64,000 nucleotides of DNA. Source: an uncultured Armatimonadota bacterium. GTDB taxonomy: Bacteria; Armatimonadota; Fimbriimonadia; Fimbriimonadales; Fimbriimonadaceae. The notes under the pieces were generated by a model, which ran no database searches, was not told the DNA's origin, and saw nothing but the letters and a program-made list of their open reading frames with translations. Positions 39,608 through 48,842 of the stretch are shown here, in pieces (the first letter of the stretch is position 1; each line of letters begins with the position of its first letter). A program made the translations under genes and the position numbers. The stretch is taken from NCBI GenBank assembly GCA_903833215.1, contig CAILEM010000153.1:62001-126000 (forward strand). Reading direction: 5' to 3'.

Positions 39608-40630
39608 TTACCTAAACCGGGGGGCCGCAGTGGACTCCCTAACGTCAAACCCACATGGGTATAGAAAAGCACGCGAAGCAGATTGATCTGCGTCTATATT
39701 TGAAATCAAAATATTAGTGGCATCAAAAGCCATTTGCTCAATCGGCTGACTGATTGCCGTCAATCGGGGCCGAGTCGTTTCGCAGTACGTCGTCGAATCA
39801 AACCCAACGACAGAAATGTCCTCCGGTACTCTAATCCCGAGGGCTTCAGATTGGCGGAGAATCGAGACGGCAAGCCGTTCGCTGTAAGTGATGGCCGCGG
39901 TAGGCTTAGCTTTTGAGGACATTAGCTGAGCGAAATCTTCCGTAGGATTTGTCCAGTAGCGCACCGATTCATCCGTCAAGGTGACTCCTCGCGCAATCAT
40001 CGCCGTCTCGAAACCAGAAATCCTCTCCTGACCTTCTGAAGTCGATTGATTCGCCGCATCCATCACAAATACGATTTGTTGGTGACCGAGTTCCACTAAG
40101 TGTTCGACCGCGAGACGCAGACCTAGAGGATTGTCGCAACAGAATCGCGGGACCTTTGGCCCCTCTGCGTCGGGAGCGTGCATCATGACGATCGGGATCT
40201 CAGAGCGCTCAATCGCCTGAGCGCTTAGATCTGAATAGTCTGGCTTACACCAAAGTATCCCGTCAAATCGGCCATCATTGATGACTCCATTCACGGAGGA
40301 TTTTACAAGATTCGGGCAGATGGTGAGCCCATATTCCGACTGCAAGGTCGCACTTAAGACGCCGTTTAGAAATGCGGTGAAGTACCCATCAAGCTCTCCA
40401 ATGCGGCCAAATTGGGAAAAGACAACGCCGATTGTTTGAGTCTTCTGCTGCCTAAAACTTCGAGCTAAGCGGTTCGGATGATATTGAAGTTCTTGCGCAA
40501 CCCTTCGTATTGTCTCTGCCGTCTCAACCCCCACGCGAACGTTATCACCCTTGCCATGCAAGACCTTCGATACCGCCATTGCCGAGACCCCGGCCGCTTC
40601 CGCTACGTCGCGAATTGTGGTTGCCATCAA
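39608..40630 (-). CDS. LacI-family transcriptional regulator
   Basis: 340 residues. Classical LacI: N-terminal HTH with hinge (TTIRDVAEAAGVSAMAVSKVLHGKG, HPNRLARSFRQQKTQTIGVVF) and a periplasmic-binding-like sensor (HLVELGHQQIVFVMD, AAITYSERLAVSIL, EDISVVGFDS). It lies 149 bp upstream of the GntR/LacI regulator on the same strand, with its own 115-bp intergenic region behind it. It may control its neighbour. Ligand unknown. Confidence 0.93.
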   Translation of the reverse strand: MMATTIRDVAEAAGVSAMAVSKVLHGKGDNVRVGVETAETIRRVAQELQYHPNRLARSFRQQKTQTIGVVFSQFGRIGELDGYFTAFLNGVLSATLQSEYGLTICPNLVKSSVNGVINDGRFDGILWCKPDYSDLSAQAIERSEIPIVMMHAPDAEGPKVPRFCCDNPLGLRLAVEHLVELGHQQIVFVMDAANQSTSEGQERISGFETAMIARGVTLTDESVRYWTNPTEDFAQLMSSKAKPTAAITYSERLAVSILRQSEALGIRVPEDISVVGFDSTTYCETTRPRLTAISQPIEQMAFDATNILISNIDADQSASRAFLYPCGFDVRESTAAPRFR

Positions 40631-40745
40631 ATCCTTAATACATCGACTTCGATATACAGGTAAATCATAACCTTTTTGAGATCAAAATTTATTATTTTCT
40701 TAAAAAAATATCCTCCACACCGCATTAAGCCGGGCTTAAAGGCCC

Positions 40746-42125
40746 CTATTGCTGCTTCTTGCCCTGATCGAGGTGAACCATTGTGCCCATGAGTGTCTTT
40801 TCGGCCTGTGACTTGTCACCACTTTGTATCGCTCGAAGTGCCATTGTGACCTCTTGTGCTTCAATCGTGCGCCCTTCTTGAACCAGAAGCATCTGCGTCT
40901 TCTGCAGTTCTTGTATCGCACCCATTTGGGTCAGCATTCCCGTCTTCATTCCCAAGATCGTCTTCTCGACCGCCTTCGAAGCAAGTGCAACTTGGGCCGC
41001 GCCCTGAACGCGAGGGTTTTGAGCAACCGTATATCGGGCTGCATCTGCTGTGAATTCGATAATGAAATCGAGGTCGATCATTTCAGTCTTGCTGCTGACG
41101 AGATCATCGTAGGTCAATTTGCCGTAGGCAATGCGGTAGTGACCCAACGGATGGTTTGTGAAATCAAAGTCAAAGACCTGTTGGATACTTGCGCCTCTCT
41201 CCAAATCCGCGAGCGGCAATGTCACTTCCCCGGTTGGCGATGCTTGTGGTGAACGCAGACTGACCCACCGGGCGATCTTGAGTTCCATCTTCAGATTGCG
41301 GGCGACGCTTGTCATCAGCTTGTCAAGCTCGGTGCGAAACACTTCTGGAATAAGTTCAGGGCGAGGAATGTAGTAGTAGTTTCCACCTGCCCGCTTTGCC
41401 ATCGAGGCTAGAAGCTCTTCGTTATAGTCGGGACCAAATCCCAGGAACGTGCAAGTAATTCCTCGCTGTTTGATGTCACCTGCATGGGCAACCAACGCTG
41501 AGAAGTCCTTGATACCGGCGGTCGGGTCACCGTCAGTCAGGACGACTAATCGGGTGGCTCGACCCGGATCGGTAATCCCCATGACCTGTTGTGCGCCTAG
41601 AGCCAAACCGTCGTACAAATTCGTCGTATTGCCAGGCATTAGGCGTTGAATGCCATCTTTGATTGCCTGCTTCGTCGTCACTCGCTGCGGCGGCATGAGC
41701 ACATCAACGGTTTCTTCGAAAGTCACGATGCTCAGAATATCGTTCGGGCCAAGCATATCGACGACAAAGCTACAGGCCTGCTTGACGTACTCAAGTGGAG
41801 CCCCTTCCATAGACCCGGAGCGGTCGATGACGAGACAGAGATTCAGAGGCGTACGGGCACTTCCCCCCATACCGGCCATGATGGGCGTGCCTGCCCCTGT
41901 AAATTCGACGACGAACTGCTCTCGTGCAGGCCCATTTGCCATGGTCGCTTCGCGACCGGGAATGACTTCAGCCATGAGGCCTTTGCCGTTGCCCACCATC
42001 GGAGCCATCGCGGTGGTCTTCAGTGGATCGAACGCACCCATCGCTTGAGTCTTGAGCGGGTCGTTTAACATCGGTGCTCCGGTGAGCATCGTTCGATTCG
42101 GGTCGATTCGCTGAGTCTGATCCAT
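40746..42125 (-). CDS. VWA-domain protein (MIDAS intact)
   Basis: 459 residues. A von Willebrand factor A domain spans about 93-275 with the metal-ion-dependent adhesion site DRSGSM (Asp101, Ser103, Ser105), plus TNLYDGL and LTDGDPT. N-terminal 70 residues are low-complexity, with two LNDPLKTQAMGAF/FDPLKTTAMAP repeats whose Thr residues could be FHA targets. There is no signal peptide or membrane helix. It is the last gene of a minus-strand group behind two FHA proteins, so a role in phospho-threonine signalling or assembly at the membrane is plausible but inferred. Confidence 0.85.
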   Translation of the reverse strand: MDQTQRIDPNRTMLTGAPMLNDPLKTQAMGAFDPLKTTAMAPMVGNGKGLMAEVIPGREATMANGPAREQFVVEFTGAGTPIMAGMGGSARTPLNLCLVIDRSGSMEGAPLEYVKQACSFVVDMLGPNDILSIVTFEETVDVLMPPQRVTTKQAIKDGIQRLMPGNTTNLYDGLALGAQQVMGITDPGRATRLVVLTDGDPTAGIKDFSALVAHAGDIKQRGITCTFLGFGPDYNEELLASMAKRAGGNYYYIPRPELIPEVFRTELDKLMTSVARNLKMELKIARWVSLRSPQASPTGEVTLPLADLERGASIQQVFDFDFTNHPLGHYRIAYGKLTYDDLVSSKTEMIDLDFIIEFTADAARYTVAQNPRVQGAAQVALASKAVEKTILGMKTGMLTQMGAIQELQKTQMLLVQEGRTIEAQEVTMALRAIQSGDKSQAEKTLMGTMVHLDQGKKQQ

Positions 42126-42151
42126 GTGTGAGTTAAGCTCCGAAATCCATT

Positions 42152-43654
42152 CTAGGCGGTTTCCACTCTGAAAGTGGTTGAACCGAGTTTCAACATGTCG
42201 CCTGGCGCGGCAGTCGCTTGGGAGACGCGTTGACCATTCAATAACGTTCCATTGGTGCTACCAAGATCGGTAACTGAGATGCCATTGAACGATGGGTTCA
42301 AGGTTGCATGACGCCTGGATGCCCCTGCATCGAAAGACATGGGGATACTTGGACATTCACGTCCAACATCCATCGGTCCACTGACGGAAAATCTCTGCCC
42401 CAACAACGGTCCATCCATCGCAACGAGCAAAAATCCAGCAGCCTGCTGTGTCATCTGGCCAGGAAACGCCACTGTAGGCGACGAGACGGGAGTGGGAGAT
42501 GCAAATACCTGCGTCGGCTGCCCCACAGGCATACCTGGCTGGGCGAAAGGCATCGACTGATTCGGCATCATCTGGGTCGGCTGTCCGTAGGGCATCTGCT
42601 GCGGCATTGGCGCCTGCATCGGCTGAGGCTGTGGCATCTGCTGCTGCGGATACGGCATTCCTTGAGGCATCTGTCCACCAATCGGGAATGCTTGTCCCGC
42701 ATACGCCTCGGGGCCTCTCTGCGGTGCGGCATGCCCTTTTAGTAAGAATTGCAGCACAAAGCTTCCGATTTGAATCTGGGCACCACTGAACAGCACTGCC
42801 TGAGCGATTCGTTGGCCGTTGATGTAGGTCCCCATCGGTGAGCCGTTGTCCGTAAGGATGAAATTCGGACCCTGACGAACGATCGATGCATGTACCGGGG
42901 CGACATTTGCATCGCCAAAAAGCGGAACCTGAACTGACTCGCTTCGACCAATGAAGGTCTGAGCCCCGTCAATAGACCACTCCTTCCCTTCGTTACGTCC
43001 GAGTGATAGGCGCAACCACGCACTTCTTGAGAAGCGCTCTACCAAGCCTATGAACAGCGCGATCATCGAACCTAGGAGAACAGCGGTTAAGGCGCGTCCG
43101 ACGATACCAATCTCGCCTTCCTGCTGACCACGGGCACTGAGAATCGCATTGCCCAGGACACTGCTGACGGGATCGAAACAGATTCCGCTGATGACACCGG
43201 CCAGAGCTCCGCCTATCAAACCCTGAATCGCCCTTTTTGGAGTGAGCGAACTCATGCCAATCGCGGCGCCGAGCATCATACCAATCGGGATGAACGCAAT
43301 GATTCTCGCGGGAATGCGCTCAACGATCGGTACAGACGCTGACCAAAACACATCGGGACGGAAGCAACTTGATACCAGCGCAGATCCAATTCCTGAACCG
43401 AGGGTTGAACCTACGGCACCAAAGATCATTCCTAACACAAGTCCGCGGATGGTGTGAACTTTGCCTCCGCGTGTGTATCCTTCAAGTCCGCCCACGGCAA
43501 GACCGATAATCGCGCCGAGTGCCAAGACGAACTTGCCTGACCAAATAGCGAACCCGGCAGAATTGATCGTCTGAGGCGCACTTGGCTCAAGAAGCATCCA
43601 CACTAACAGGCCAGCGATACCACCGGTTAGGAACTTGAAAATAACGCTGCCCAT
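42152..43654 (-). CDS. Multi-pass membrane protein with two FHA domains
   Basis: 500 residues. About seven Gly-rich membrane helices in residues 1-215 (for example IIGLAVGGLEGYTRG, GLVLGMIFGAVGSTLGSGIG, FIPIGMMLGAAIGMS). FHA domain 1 (about 225-305: FIGRSESVQVPLF, VHASIVR, NGSPMGTYING), a Pro/Gln/Met-rich linker (about 310-400) and FHA domain 2 (about 405-500: VGRECPSIPM, SRRHATL, GSTNGTLLNGQ). FHA domain 2 keeps the phospho-Thr binding residues (R, SRRH, N); FHA domain 1 has a VHAS/GSPMGTYIN variant. It binds phosphothreonine peptides, by family. Three bases separate it from the upstream FHA gene. Confidence 0.88.
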   Translation of the reverse strand: MGSVIFKFLTGGIAGLLVWMLLEPSAPQTINSAGFAIWSGKFVLALGAIIGLAVGGLEGYTRGGKVHTIRGLVLGMIFGAVGSTLGSGIGSALVSSCFRPDVFWSASVPIVERIPARIIAFIPIGMMLGAAIGMSSLTPKRAIQGLIGGALAGVISGICFDPVSSVLGNAILSARGQQEGEIGIVGRALTAVLLGSMIALFIGLVERFSRSAWLRLSLGRNEGKEWSIDGAQTFIGRSESVQVPLFGDANVAPVHASIVRQGPNFILTDNGSPMGTYINGQRIAQAVLFSGAQIQIGSFVLQFLLKGHAAPQRGPEAYAGQAFPIGGQMPQGMPYPQQQMPQPQPMQAPMPQQMPYGQPTQMMPNQSMPFAQPGMPVGQPTQVFASPTPVSSPTVAFPGQMTQQAAGFLLVAMDGPLLGQRFSVSGPMDVGRECPSIPMSFDAGASRRHATLNPSFNGISVTDLGSTNGTLLNGQRVSQATAAPGDMLKLGSTTFRVETA

Positions 43655-43657
43655 AAA

Positions 43658-44923
43658 CTAGCCTTCGAATCGGAAACGGACCGAACCGAACTGCACTTGA
43701 TCGCCAACCTGCAACTGCCTTTCACCCTGGACCTGCATTCCATTCACGAACGTGCCGTTGGTGCTTCCAAAGTCCATCAGAACCACGGAGCTGCCCGTTC
43801 GGGTGATTTGCGCGTGCTTTCTGGAAACCGTGCTCTCTCCTACTAAACTGAGTCCCATTCCGACTTCCCTTCCCACAACGGTTTCGCCTTCCGGAAGAGA
43901 AAGAGCATCGCCGTTTTGTGACACGAGCCGAGGATCGGATATCACGGTAGACGCGGCGACAGGGGCAAATAGGTCGGGCGCCGAGTCATCAAGAATGATT
44001 TTCTGCACAGGAGCTGGTGCTTTTGGCATTGGCATCGGCGCAGGATCGGTGAGAGGGTCATCTCCAGGCTTTGGAATTTGGGCACCAAGCATTTCCAATT
44101 TGGAGCCAACCGTGTCCGGATTCTTCTTCATGTACATGACCGCGTAGTACACAAGGGCGCTCATTCCCCCCAAAGCGATCACAAAAATAAGTAGCGATCC
44201 AAGGAAATTCCCACCCTTCTCTTTGGAGTCGCCTTTGGTAGACCCATCTTTGCCCTCTGACGCCCCAGAGCTTCCATCTTTCGTAGCCTGGGAGTCAGAT
44301 TTGGCACCGGGAGGCGTCGCTGCGCCAACGGTATCCACCGCATCGGCAAGGGAGATTGTCGCGGTCGGAATCGCCTCTGTCCGAACTAGCGGAGCATCTA
44401 TCAATTGGGTGACGGGCTTGCCGTCTTTTCCACTGGCTTTGAAATGAACTGTAACTTTTAGTGATCCTGGCTTAATTCCGAAAAACGTCACGGCACCGTT
44501 GTTTGAGGGAACGAGGAGTTGCGTCGATTTGTGGCGGCCATCATCCAAATCCACAGAGGCTGCCGCGACCGGTTTGCCCGAGTGTTCGACATGGACTGAA
44601 ACCTGAGCAATGTCTTGGAAATCGCCTGGCTTAACGACCCAAGTGGTTGTCGATGCGTCTTTGACTGACTTGGAAGCAAGGTTGCCCGATTTGCGATCCC
44701 AGATGTAAACCATGGCTGTTGGCTTCTGGCTGCCGATCGGCAAAGTCGCATCGGACTTAAGTGTCCGAACTCCTTCCGAATCGCTAGGAACCTCGGTGGG
44801 AGAGGTCGGTGAGATCCAGACTTGGCGGTCGCCGTCATCTGGAAATCCTAAGTTGATGTTCTGTGCAGACGCCATGCAACTGGCGACACAGACGAGGGCG
44901 GAAAATACTAGTTTCGGTGACAC
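43658..44923 (-). CDS. Secreted-anchored protein with C-terminal FHA domain
   Basis: 421 residues. N-terminal signal peptide (LVFSALVCVASCMASAQN), about 190 residues of extracytoplasmic domain with a fibronectin-like pattern, a charged KDGSSGASEGKDGSTKGDSK stretch, one membrane helix (FLGSLLIFVIALGGMSALVYYAVMYM, about 236-260) and a C-terminal FHA domain with VGREVGMGLSL, VSRKHAQI and GSTNGTFVNG (phospho-binding residues intact). Topology: outside domain, inside FHA. It starts 16 bases inside the upstream NAD(P)HX gene and lies three bases before the membrane FHA protein. Confidence 0.87.
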   Translation of the reverse strand: MSPKLVFSALVCVASCMASAQNINLGFPDDGDRQVWISPTSPTEVPSDSEGVRTLKSDATLPIGSQKPTAMVYIWDRKSGNLASKSVKDASTTTWVVKPGDFQDIAQVSVHVEHSGKPVAAASVDLDDGRHKSTQLLVPSNNGAVTFFGIKPGSLKVTVHFKASGKDGKPVTQLIDAPLVRTEAIPTATISLADAVDTVGAATPPGAKSDSQATKDGSSGASEGKDGSTKGDSKEKGGNFLGSLLIFVIALGGMSALVYYAVMYMKKNPDTVGSKLEMLGAQIPKPGDDPLTDPAPMPMPKAPAPVQKIILDDSAPDLFAPVAASTVISDPRLVSQNGDALSLPEGETVVGREVGMGLSLVGESTVSRKHAQITRTGSSVVLMDFGSTNGTFVNGMQVQGERQLQVGDQVQFGSVRFRFEG

Positions 44924-46449
44924 GCTGACACAATTCTACAGCGAGCTTTGGCAAGTGCGTCTGCAACATCACCGGCGGAGTAGCCGATCGGCCCAATTTC
45001 TGTTGCACAGTAGTCTCCAGCGATGCCGTGCCAATAGACACCGCAACTTGCTGCACAGTAGGAAGGCAGATCTTGAGCGAGCAATGTCGCGATGACTCCA
45101 CCCAAAACATCACCCATTCCTGCGGTCGCCATCCCTGGGTTACCGGTGCAGTTCACCATCATAGGTTGGCCCGGTTCGCCGATGATCGTGTAGGGGCCCT
45201 TGAGCAAAACACACTGACCAAATTGGTCGACTGCTTGCGTAACAGTCCGGAACCGATCCGACTGAATCTCGGCGATGCTTGTGTGGAGAAGCCGACTCAT
45301 TTCACCCGGATGGGGAGTCAGGACACACTCAGCGTTTGGCAACGCAACGCCTTGGCTTACCGCCGTCAAGGCGTCTGCATCGATGACGCAAGGGCGATCC
45401 CACTCAAGCCACACCCTCGTCAGGAATTCCTGAACCGGTTTCTCGGTAGATAGCCCAGGGCCAAACAGGGCGCTTTGGTACCGGGAGCGGTGCTGGAGCA
45501 CGATGTCAGCCGCGTCCGGGCTTACAACGCCATCAACCTCGGGGAGCGGCAGGAGTGTCGCTTCAGGAACCGCTGCCGAAACGGCCGCGCAGACGTCGGA
45601 AATACCAGCGACGGTAACGAGGCCGGCTCCACTTCGAATCGCGGATCTGGCGGCAAGACACGCAGCACCACGCATCGAACGACTGCCCGCCACGATGAGC
45701 ACACTACCGTTGTCGCCCTTGTGACTCGCACGAAGGCGTTCGGGGAGGAGATTTGCGACCCAGTCGCCGTCCATTAGCTTTGCAGACGTGGGCTCATTTA
45801 GCAAAACGTGCGGTATGCCAATTTCGGACACGGTCCAATAGCCTGAGTGCTCAAGCCCTAGTCCTTCGAAGAGAAAGCGTTTTGGAAGCCCAAATGTGAC
45901 GGTTCGAAGTGCCCATACGCTCTCACCGAGTTCCTCACCCGTATTGCTGCAGATTCCGCTGGGTACGTCGACAGCAATCACCGGCACGCCACTTCGGTTG
46001 ATGAGTTCTATCGCCTCTTTGATCGCGCCTTTCACTTCGCACCGAGCACCGGTACCTAGCAGGGCGTCAACGATCAAGTCTCGGCAGCCAAGGCATTCTG
46101 CCTTGCGTCGCCATCGTGCGTCAGAGAAGAAGATTGGCTGGATTCCTTGGGAACGAGCAATTCGCATTTGCTCGAGTGCATCTGGTGTGAGGTCTGATTC
46201 TTCCGCAGCAACCAGACAATCAACGGCAAATTGGTGATCTAGCGCTACCCTCGCAACGACAAATCCGTCGCCTCCGTTATTGCCCTTTCCGCAGAACACC
46301 GTGATCCGTCCTCCCGTGGGTAGAAGCTCTCGGACGGCATCAAAGACGGCAAGGCCAGCCCGCTCCATGAGAACCTTTGCCGGAACACCGAACTCTTCGG
46401 TGGCCCTGCGGTCGATGTGTCTACTATGTTCGGAGGTTGCTATCCACAT
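44908..46449 (-). CDS. nnr: Bifunctional NAD(P)H-hydrate epimerase / ADP-dependent NAD(P)H-hydrate dehydratase
   Basis: 513 residues from ATG 46449 (MWIATSEHSRHIDRRA; an in-frame ATG 24 nt upstream adds MSGLLLRL). The N-terminal epimerase has VLMERAG and the GKGNNGGDGFVVAR motif. The C-terminal dehydratase has the LTPHPGEMSRLL stretch, and GNPGMATAGMGDVLGGVIA with the catalytic Asp. Together they repair damaged, hydrated NADH and NADPH. It sits between the SprT gene (48 nt upstream) and the FHA gene with a short overlap. Confidence 0.93.
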   Translation of the reverse strand: MWIATSEHSRHIDRRATEEFGVPAKVLMERAGLAVFDAVRELLPTGGRITVFCGKGNNGGDGFVVARVALDHQFAVDCLVAAEESDLTPDALEQMRIARSQGIQPIFFSDARWRRKAECLGCRDLIVDALLGTGARCEVKGAIKEAIELINRSGVPVIAVDVPSGICSNTGEELGESVWALRTVTFGLPKRFLFEGLGLEHSGYWTVSEIGIPHVLLNEPTSAKLMDGDWVANLLPERLRASHKGDNGSVLIVAGSRSMRGAACLAARSAIRSGAGLVTVAGISDVCAAVSAAVPEATLLPLPEVDGVVSPDAADIVLQHRSRYQSALFGPGLSTEKPVQEFLTRVWLEWDRPCVIDADALTAVSQGVALPNAECVLTPHPGEMSRLLHTSIAEIQSDRFRTVTQAVDQFGQCVLLKGPYTIIGEPGQPMMVNCTGNPGMATAGMGDVLGGVIATLLAQDLPSYCAASCGVYWHGIAGDYCATEIGPIGYSAGDVADALAKARCRIVSACHRN

Positions 46450-46497
46450 GAGTCTGAGTAATAGGCCCGACACCCATCGGCTTGACCGTTGTCTAGT

Positions 46498-46971
46498 CTA
46501 CGCATCCGAGGCGACAACTGTTATCCTTTCCACCTTGGCCAAGCGCAAGTCGCCACCGCACTGTGCATGAACGTACTTGCGCCGACGAGGCAGACGCCTC
46601 GCACGGACAACATGCTTTCCGCATCTTAGGCAGAGATAGGTGACGCTTTGGCGTGCGACATTGCGTTCGACCTCGTAGTTGTGACGAACTTTGGGTTCTT
46701 GCCCCAGGTCGCGCATTGCTCGTTGCCAAGCAGCGCCATGACCCGCAGCACGAACTCCATGGCGAGCCACCGCCAATAGGTGGGCATATTCGTGAACAAG
46801 CGTCTCGATGACGGCTTTTTCATCCTTTAAGACCCGAGTGGATAGGCCAATCACCCCTACTCGGTAGTAAGCTAGGCCAGCCGTCACACGATAGCCACGC
46901 CACACAACCTTGGGGGTGTAGCCAAGCGGAAAGGCCTCACACATCTCCGCTAAACGCTTCTCAGCGGCCAT
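46498..46971 (-). CDS. SprT-like zinc metallopeptidase-domain protein
   Basis: 157 residues from ATG 46971. The HExxH motif (HEYAHLLAVARHG) is followed by GHGAAWQRAM, as in SprT-like proteins, and a zinc-ribbon-like end (YLCLRCGKHVVRARRLPRR...HAQCGGDL). It resembles the bacterial SprT/SprTN fold related to DNA-protein crosslink proteases; its substrate is unproven. The frame is open upstream and would overlap the next gene, but no domain extends there. Confidence 0.8.
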   Translation of the reverse strand: MAAEKRLAEMCEAFPLGYTPKVVWRGYRVTAGLAYYRVGVIGLSTRVLKDEKAVIETLVHEYAHLLAVARHGVRAAGHGAAWQRAMRDLGQEPKVRHNYEVERNVARQSVTYLCLRCGKHVVRARRLPRRRKYVHAQCGGDLRLAKVERITVVASDA

Positions 46972-47008
46972 ACGGAACTCAACGGAAGCGGAATCGGTAA
47001 CCAAAGGC

Positions 47009-47971
47009 TTAGAATCCAGACCCGAAGATTGGGCTTGACTTGATGTCGCTGGCGATATTGAACCAGCGACGCTTGTGATACTTGTCGCAGATCTCTCCGA
47101 CGAGTCGATCTGTCTTCGTTCCAGCCGAGTCGATCCCTTGAGCACTCTTGCCTTCCATCTTTAGAAGCTTCTCCACATCTCCGGCCGCAATATGGTCCGC
47201 GATATCGCCCATTTGGGCAGCTTCTTCGTTGAGGGCTTGATCGTAGGCGTCTCGTATGGGGATGCACTCTTTGGGAGGCGGTACGGAGTCAAAAAACGCC
47301 AGCACTTGCCTTACTTGATCGTGCATGTCCTTGAGGAGAACGGCAAGCTTTTCGGTTGGTGGATGCATCTCTGATGTGCCGTCATCAATGCCGTTCAAAA
47401 GGTCTTTAAGCGCGTCAACGCCACCCGCCACTTGAGACTTCTCCTTTTCAGTGTAGGCAGACGTCAGCTGAGACATCGTGATGGCATTCCGCTTTTCTTC
47501 ACTAATGCGAAGATGCTCAAGCCACTTGTAGATATCATCGGGCATTTCTGGCGGCTTTTCCGCGACTGCTTCAAGTGGCGCTGCTGGAGCCTTACCAAGT
47601 GCGACGAAGGGGTCTCCTGGCAACTTACCGTGGGCAATGAGGGCCTGCTCTTCGGGAGATTTGCCACTTGCGCCCAACAGTCCCATCGATTTCAGGGCCA
47701 ATCCACCCGCAAGAAGGATCGCCAAACAGCCGAGCACGATCGAGATCACCAAATTGCGCTTCTTCTGTTGCTCAAATTGGTTTGAAATATTGGTGCCTGA
47801 AACTGCCGTCGGCATGCCCATCGGCATCACAGTGGGCTGAGCAGGTGCAAACGGCTTGGGACGTGGCACCACTGGAGCCTGTTTGGGCTGGGCAGGCGCG
47901 ATTGGAGAGCCACAGTGCATGCAAAATGCTGCCCCTGCGGGTAATGGTTTGCCACATTTTGGACAGCTCAT
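47009..47971 (-). CDS. Zinc-ribbon membrane protein
   Basis: 320 residues. An N-terminal double-Cys zinc ribbon (CPKCGKPLPAGAAFCMHCG) is followed by a Pro-rich linker, one membrane helix (LVISIVLGCLAILLAGGLALKSM, about 73-95) and about 220 residues of helical, charged sequence with no family recognised. It is the first gene of the minus-strand group leading to SprT, NAD(P)HX repair, and the FHA/VWA proteins. A sensor or assembly role is possible. Confidence 0.75.
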   Translation of the reverse strand: MSCPKCGKPLPAGAAFCMHCGSPIAPAQPKQAPVVPRPKPFAPAQPTVMPMGMPTAVSGTNISNQFEQQKKRNLVISIVLGCLAILLAGGLALKSMGLLGASGKSPEEQALIAHGKLPGDPFVALGKAPAAPLEAVAEKPPEMPDDIYKWLEHLRISEEKRNAITMSQLTSAYTEKEKSQVAGGVDALKDLLNGIDDGTSEMHPPTEKLAVLLKDMHDQVRQVLAFFDSVPPPKECIPIRDAYDQALNEEAAQMGDIADHIAAGDVEKLLKMEGKSAQGIDSAGTKTDRLVGEICDKYHKRRWFNIASDIKSSPIFGSGF

Positions 47972-48189
47972 AGTTTGTATGACGCTAAAAAAGTCGAGAA
48001 CTACTGCCTAAGCTTTTTCATTATGCCGCCGATATACCTATAAAGGAAGAACAATATCACTTTCCTCGGCGTCGAGAAAGCTATCAGTTTCTGGACAAAA
48101 ATCGATGAGAGATATATAGTGGACGCACTGTCGGCCAACGATGGCACGTCTAACAGGGCACAGCCGCCCGGAACTGTAGGTTGACAGAC
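47972..48189. promoter_or_regulatory. Divergent intergenic region, 218 bp
   Basis: Lies between the zinc-ribbon gene and the gene at 48190 on the other strand. It must hold both promoters. No binding site or repeat stands out. Confidence 0.35.
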
Positions 48190-48741
48190 ATGAAACGCGA
48201 TATCAGCAGTAACCACCCCCTAAGGCATTACTTTGTCGAAGCGTTGCACGATACCTTTAGCGGCGAGCCCAACATTGATTCGTCCGACGACATCGAGGCC
48301 TATCTGAGCGAGATGCTCGTTAATTTCCTCGACGTAGAAAATCTCTACGGAATCCGCGACCCATTCGGTCAGACGGTGGAATCCGTTACCGAAATGATGC
48401 TGGAAGGCGATATCCGCTACAACGCGAACTCGTTTGAGCGAGAACGCGAAGTGCACCGACACATTGGTGACTTTCTATTGTTTTGGTCGGGGCTGTTCCC
48501 CGAATTCTTGATCCAGATGAAAGCGCCAGGCAGCAAAGATGTCTTGCTTGATCCTGTTCGCCAAGGACAGTTTAGCTATCACGTAGTCAGCACATTTGAG
48601 CATGGAGCGTATGCTCACGAAGCTCCGATCTTCAAGAAACTCAGCGATGAATTCGAAAACTATCGCTACGGACTTAACTTGGTTAGGGCATCGTTTGAAG
48701 GATTTGCCCGACAGGGTTGGACTGACGGCTTCCAAGCCTGA
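48190..48741 (+). CDS. Conserved-looking hypothetical protein
   Basis: 183 residues from ATG 48190 (MKRDISSNHPLRHYFVEALHDTF). All soluble, acidic and aromatic-rich, with no known family. It has a long helical middle (IEAYLSEMLVNFLDVENLYGIRD). It is probably real, with clean codon use and a single long frame. No neighbour suggests a function; PurN follows after 101 nt. Confidence 0.6.
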   Translation: MKRDISSNHPLRHYFVEALHDTFSGEPNIDSSDDIEAYLSEMLVNFLDVENLYGIRDPFGQTVESVTEMMLEGDIRYNANSFEREREVHRHIGDFLLFWSGLFPEFLIQMKAPGSKDVLLDPVRQGQFSYHVVSTFEHGAYAHEAPIFKKLSDEFENYRYGLNLVRASFEGFARQGWTDGFQA

Positions 48742-48842
48742 CCCTGTTCAGGATGTTCTCGAAGATCTCAGAGCTGGGCTGAGGTTTTTCAGACCGTATT
48801 GTGGAGCGATCTTTGCGGCTGGTAGGTCATAACTACTGAACC

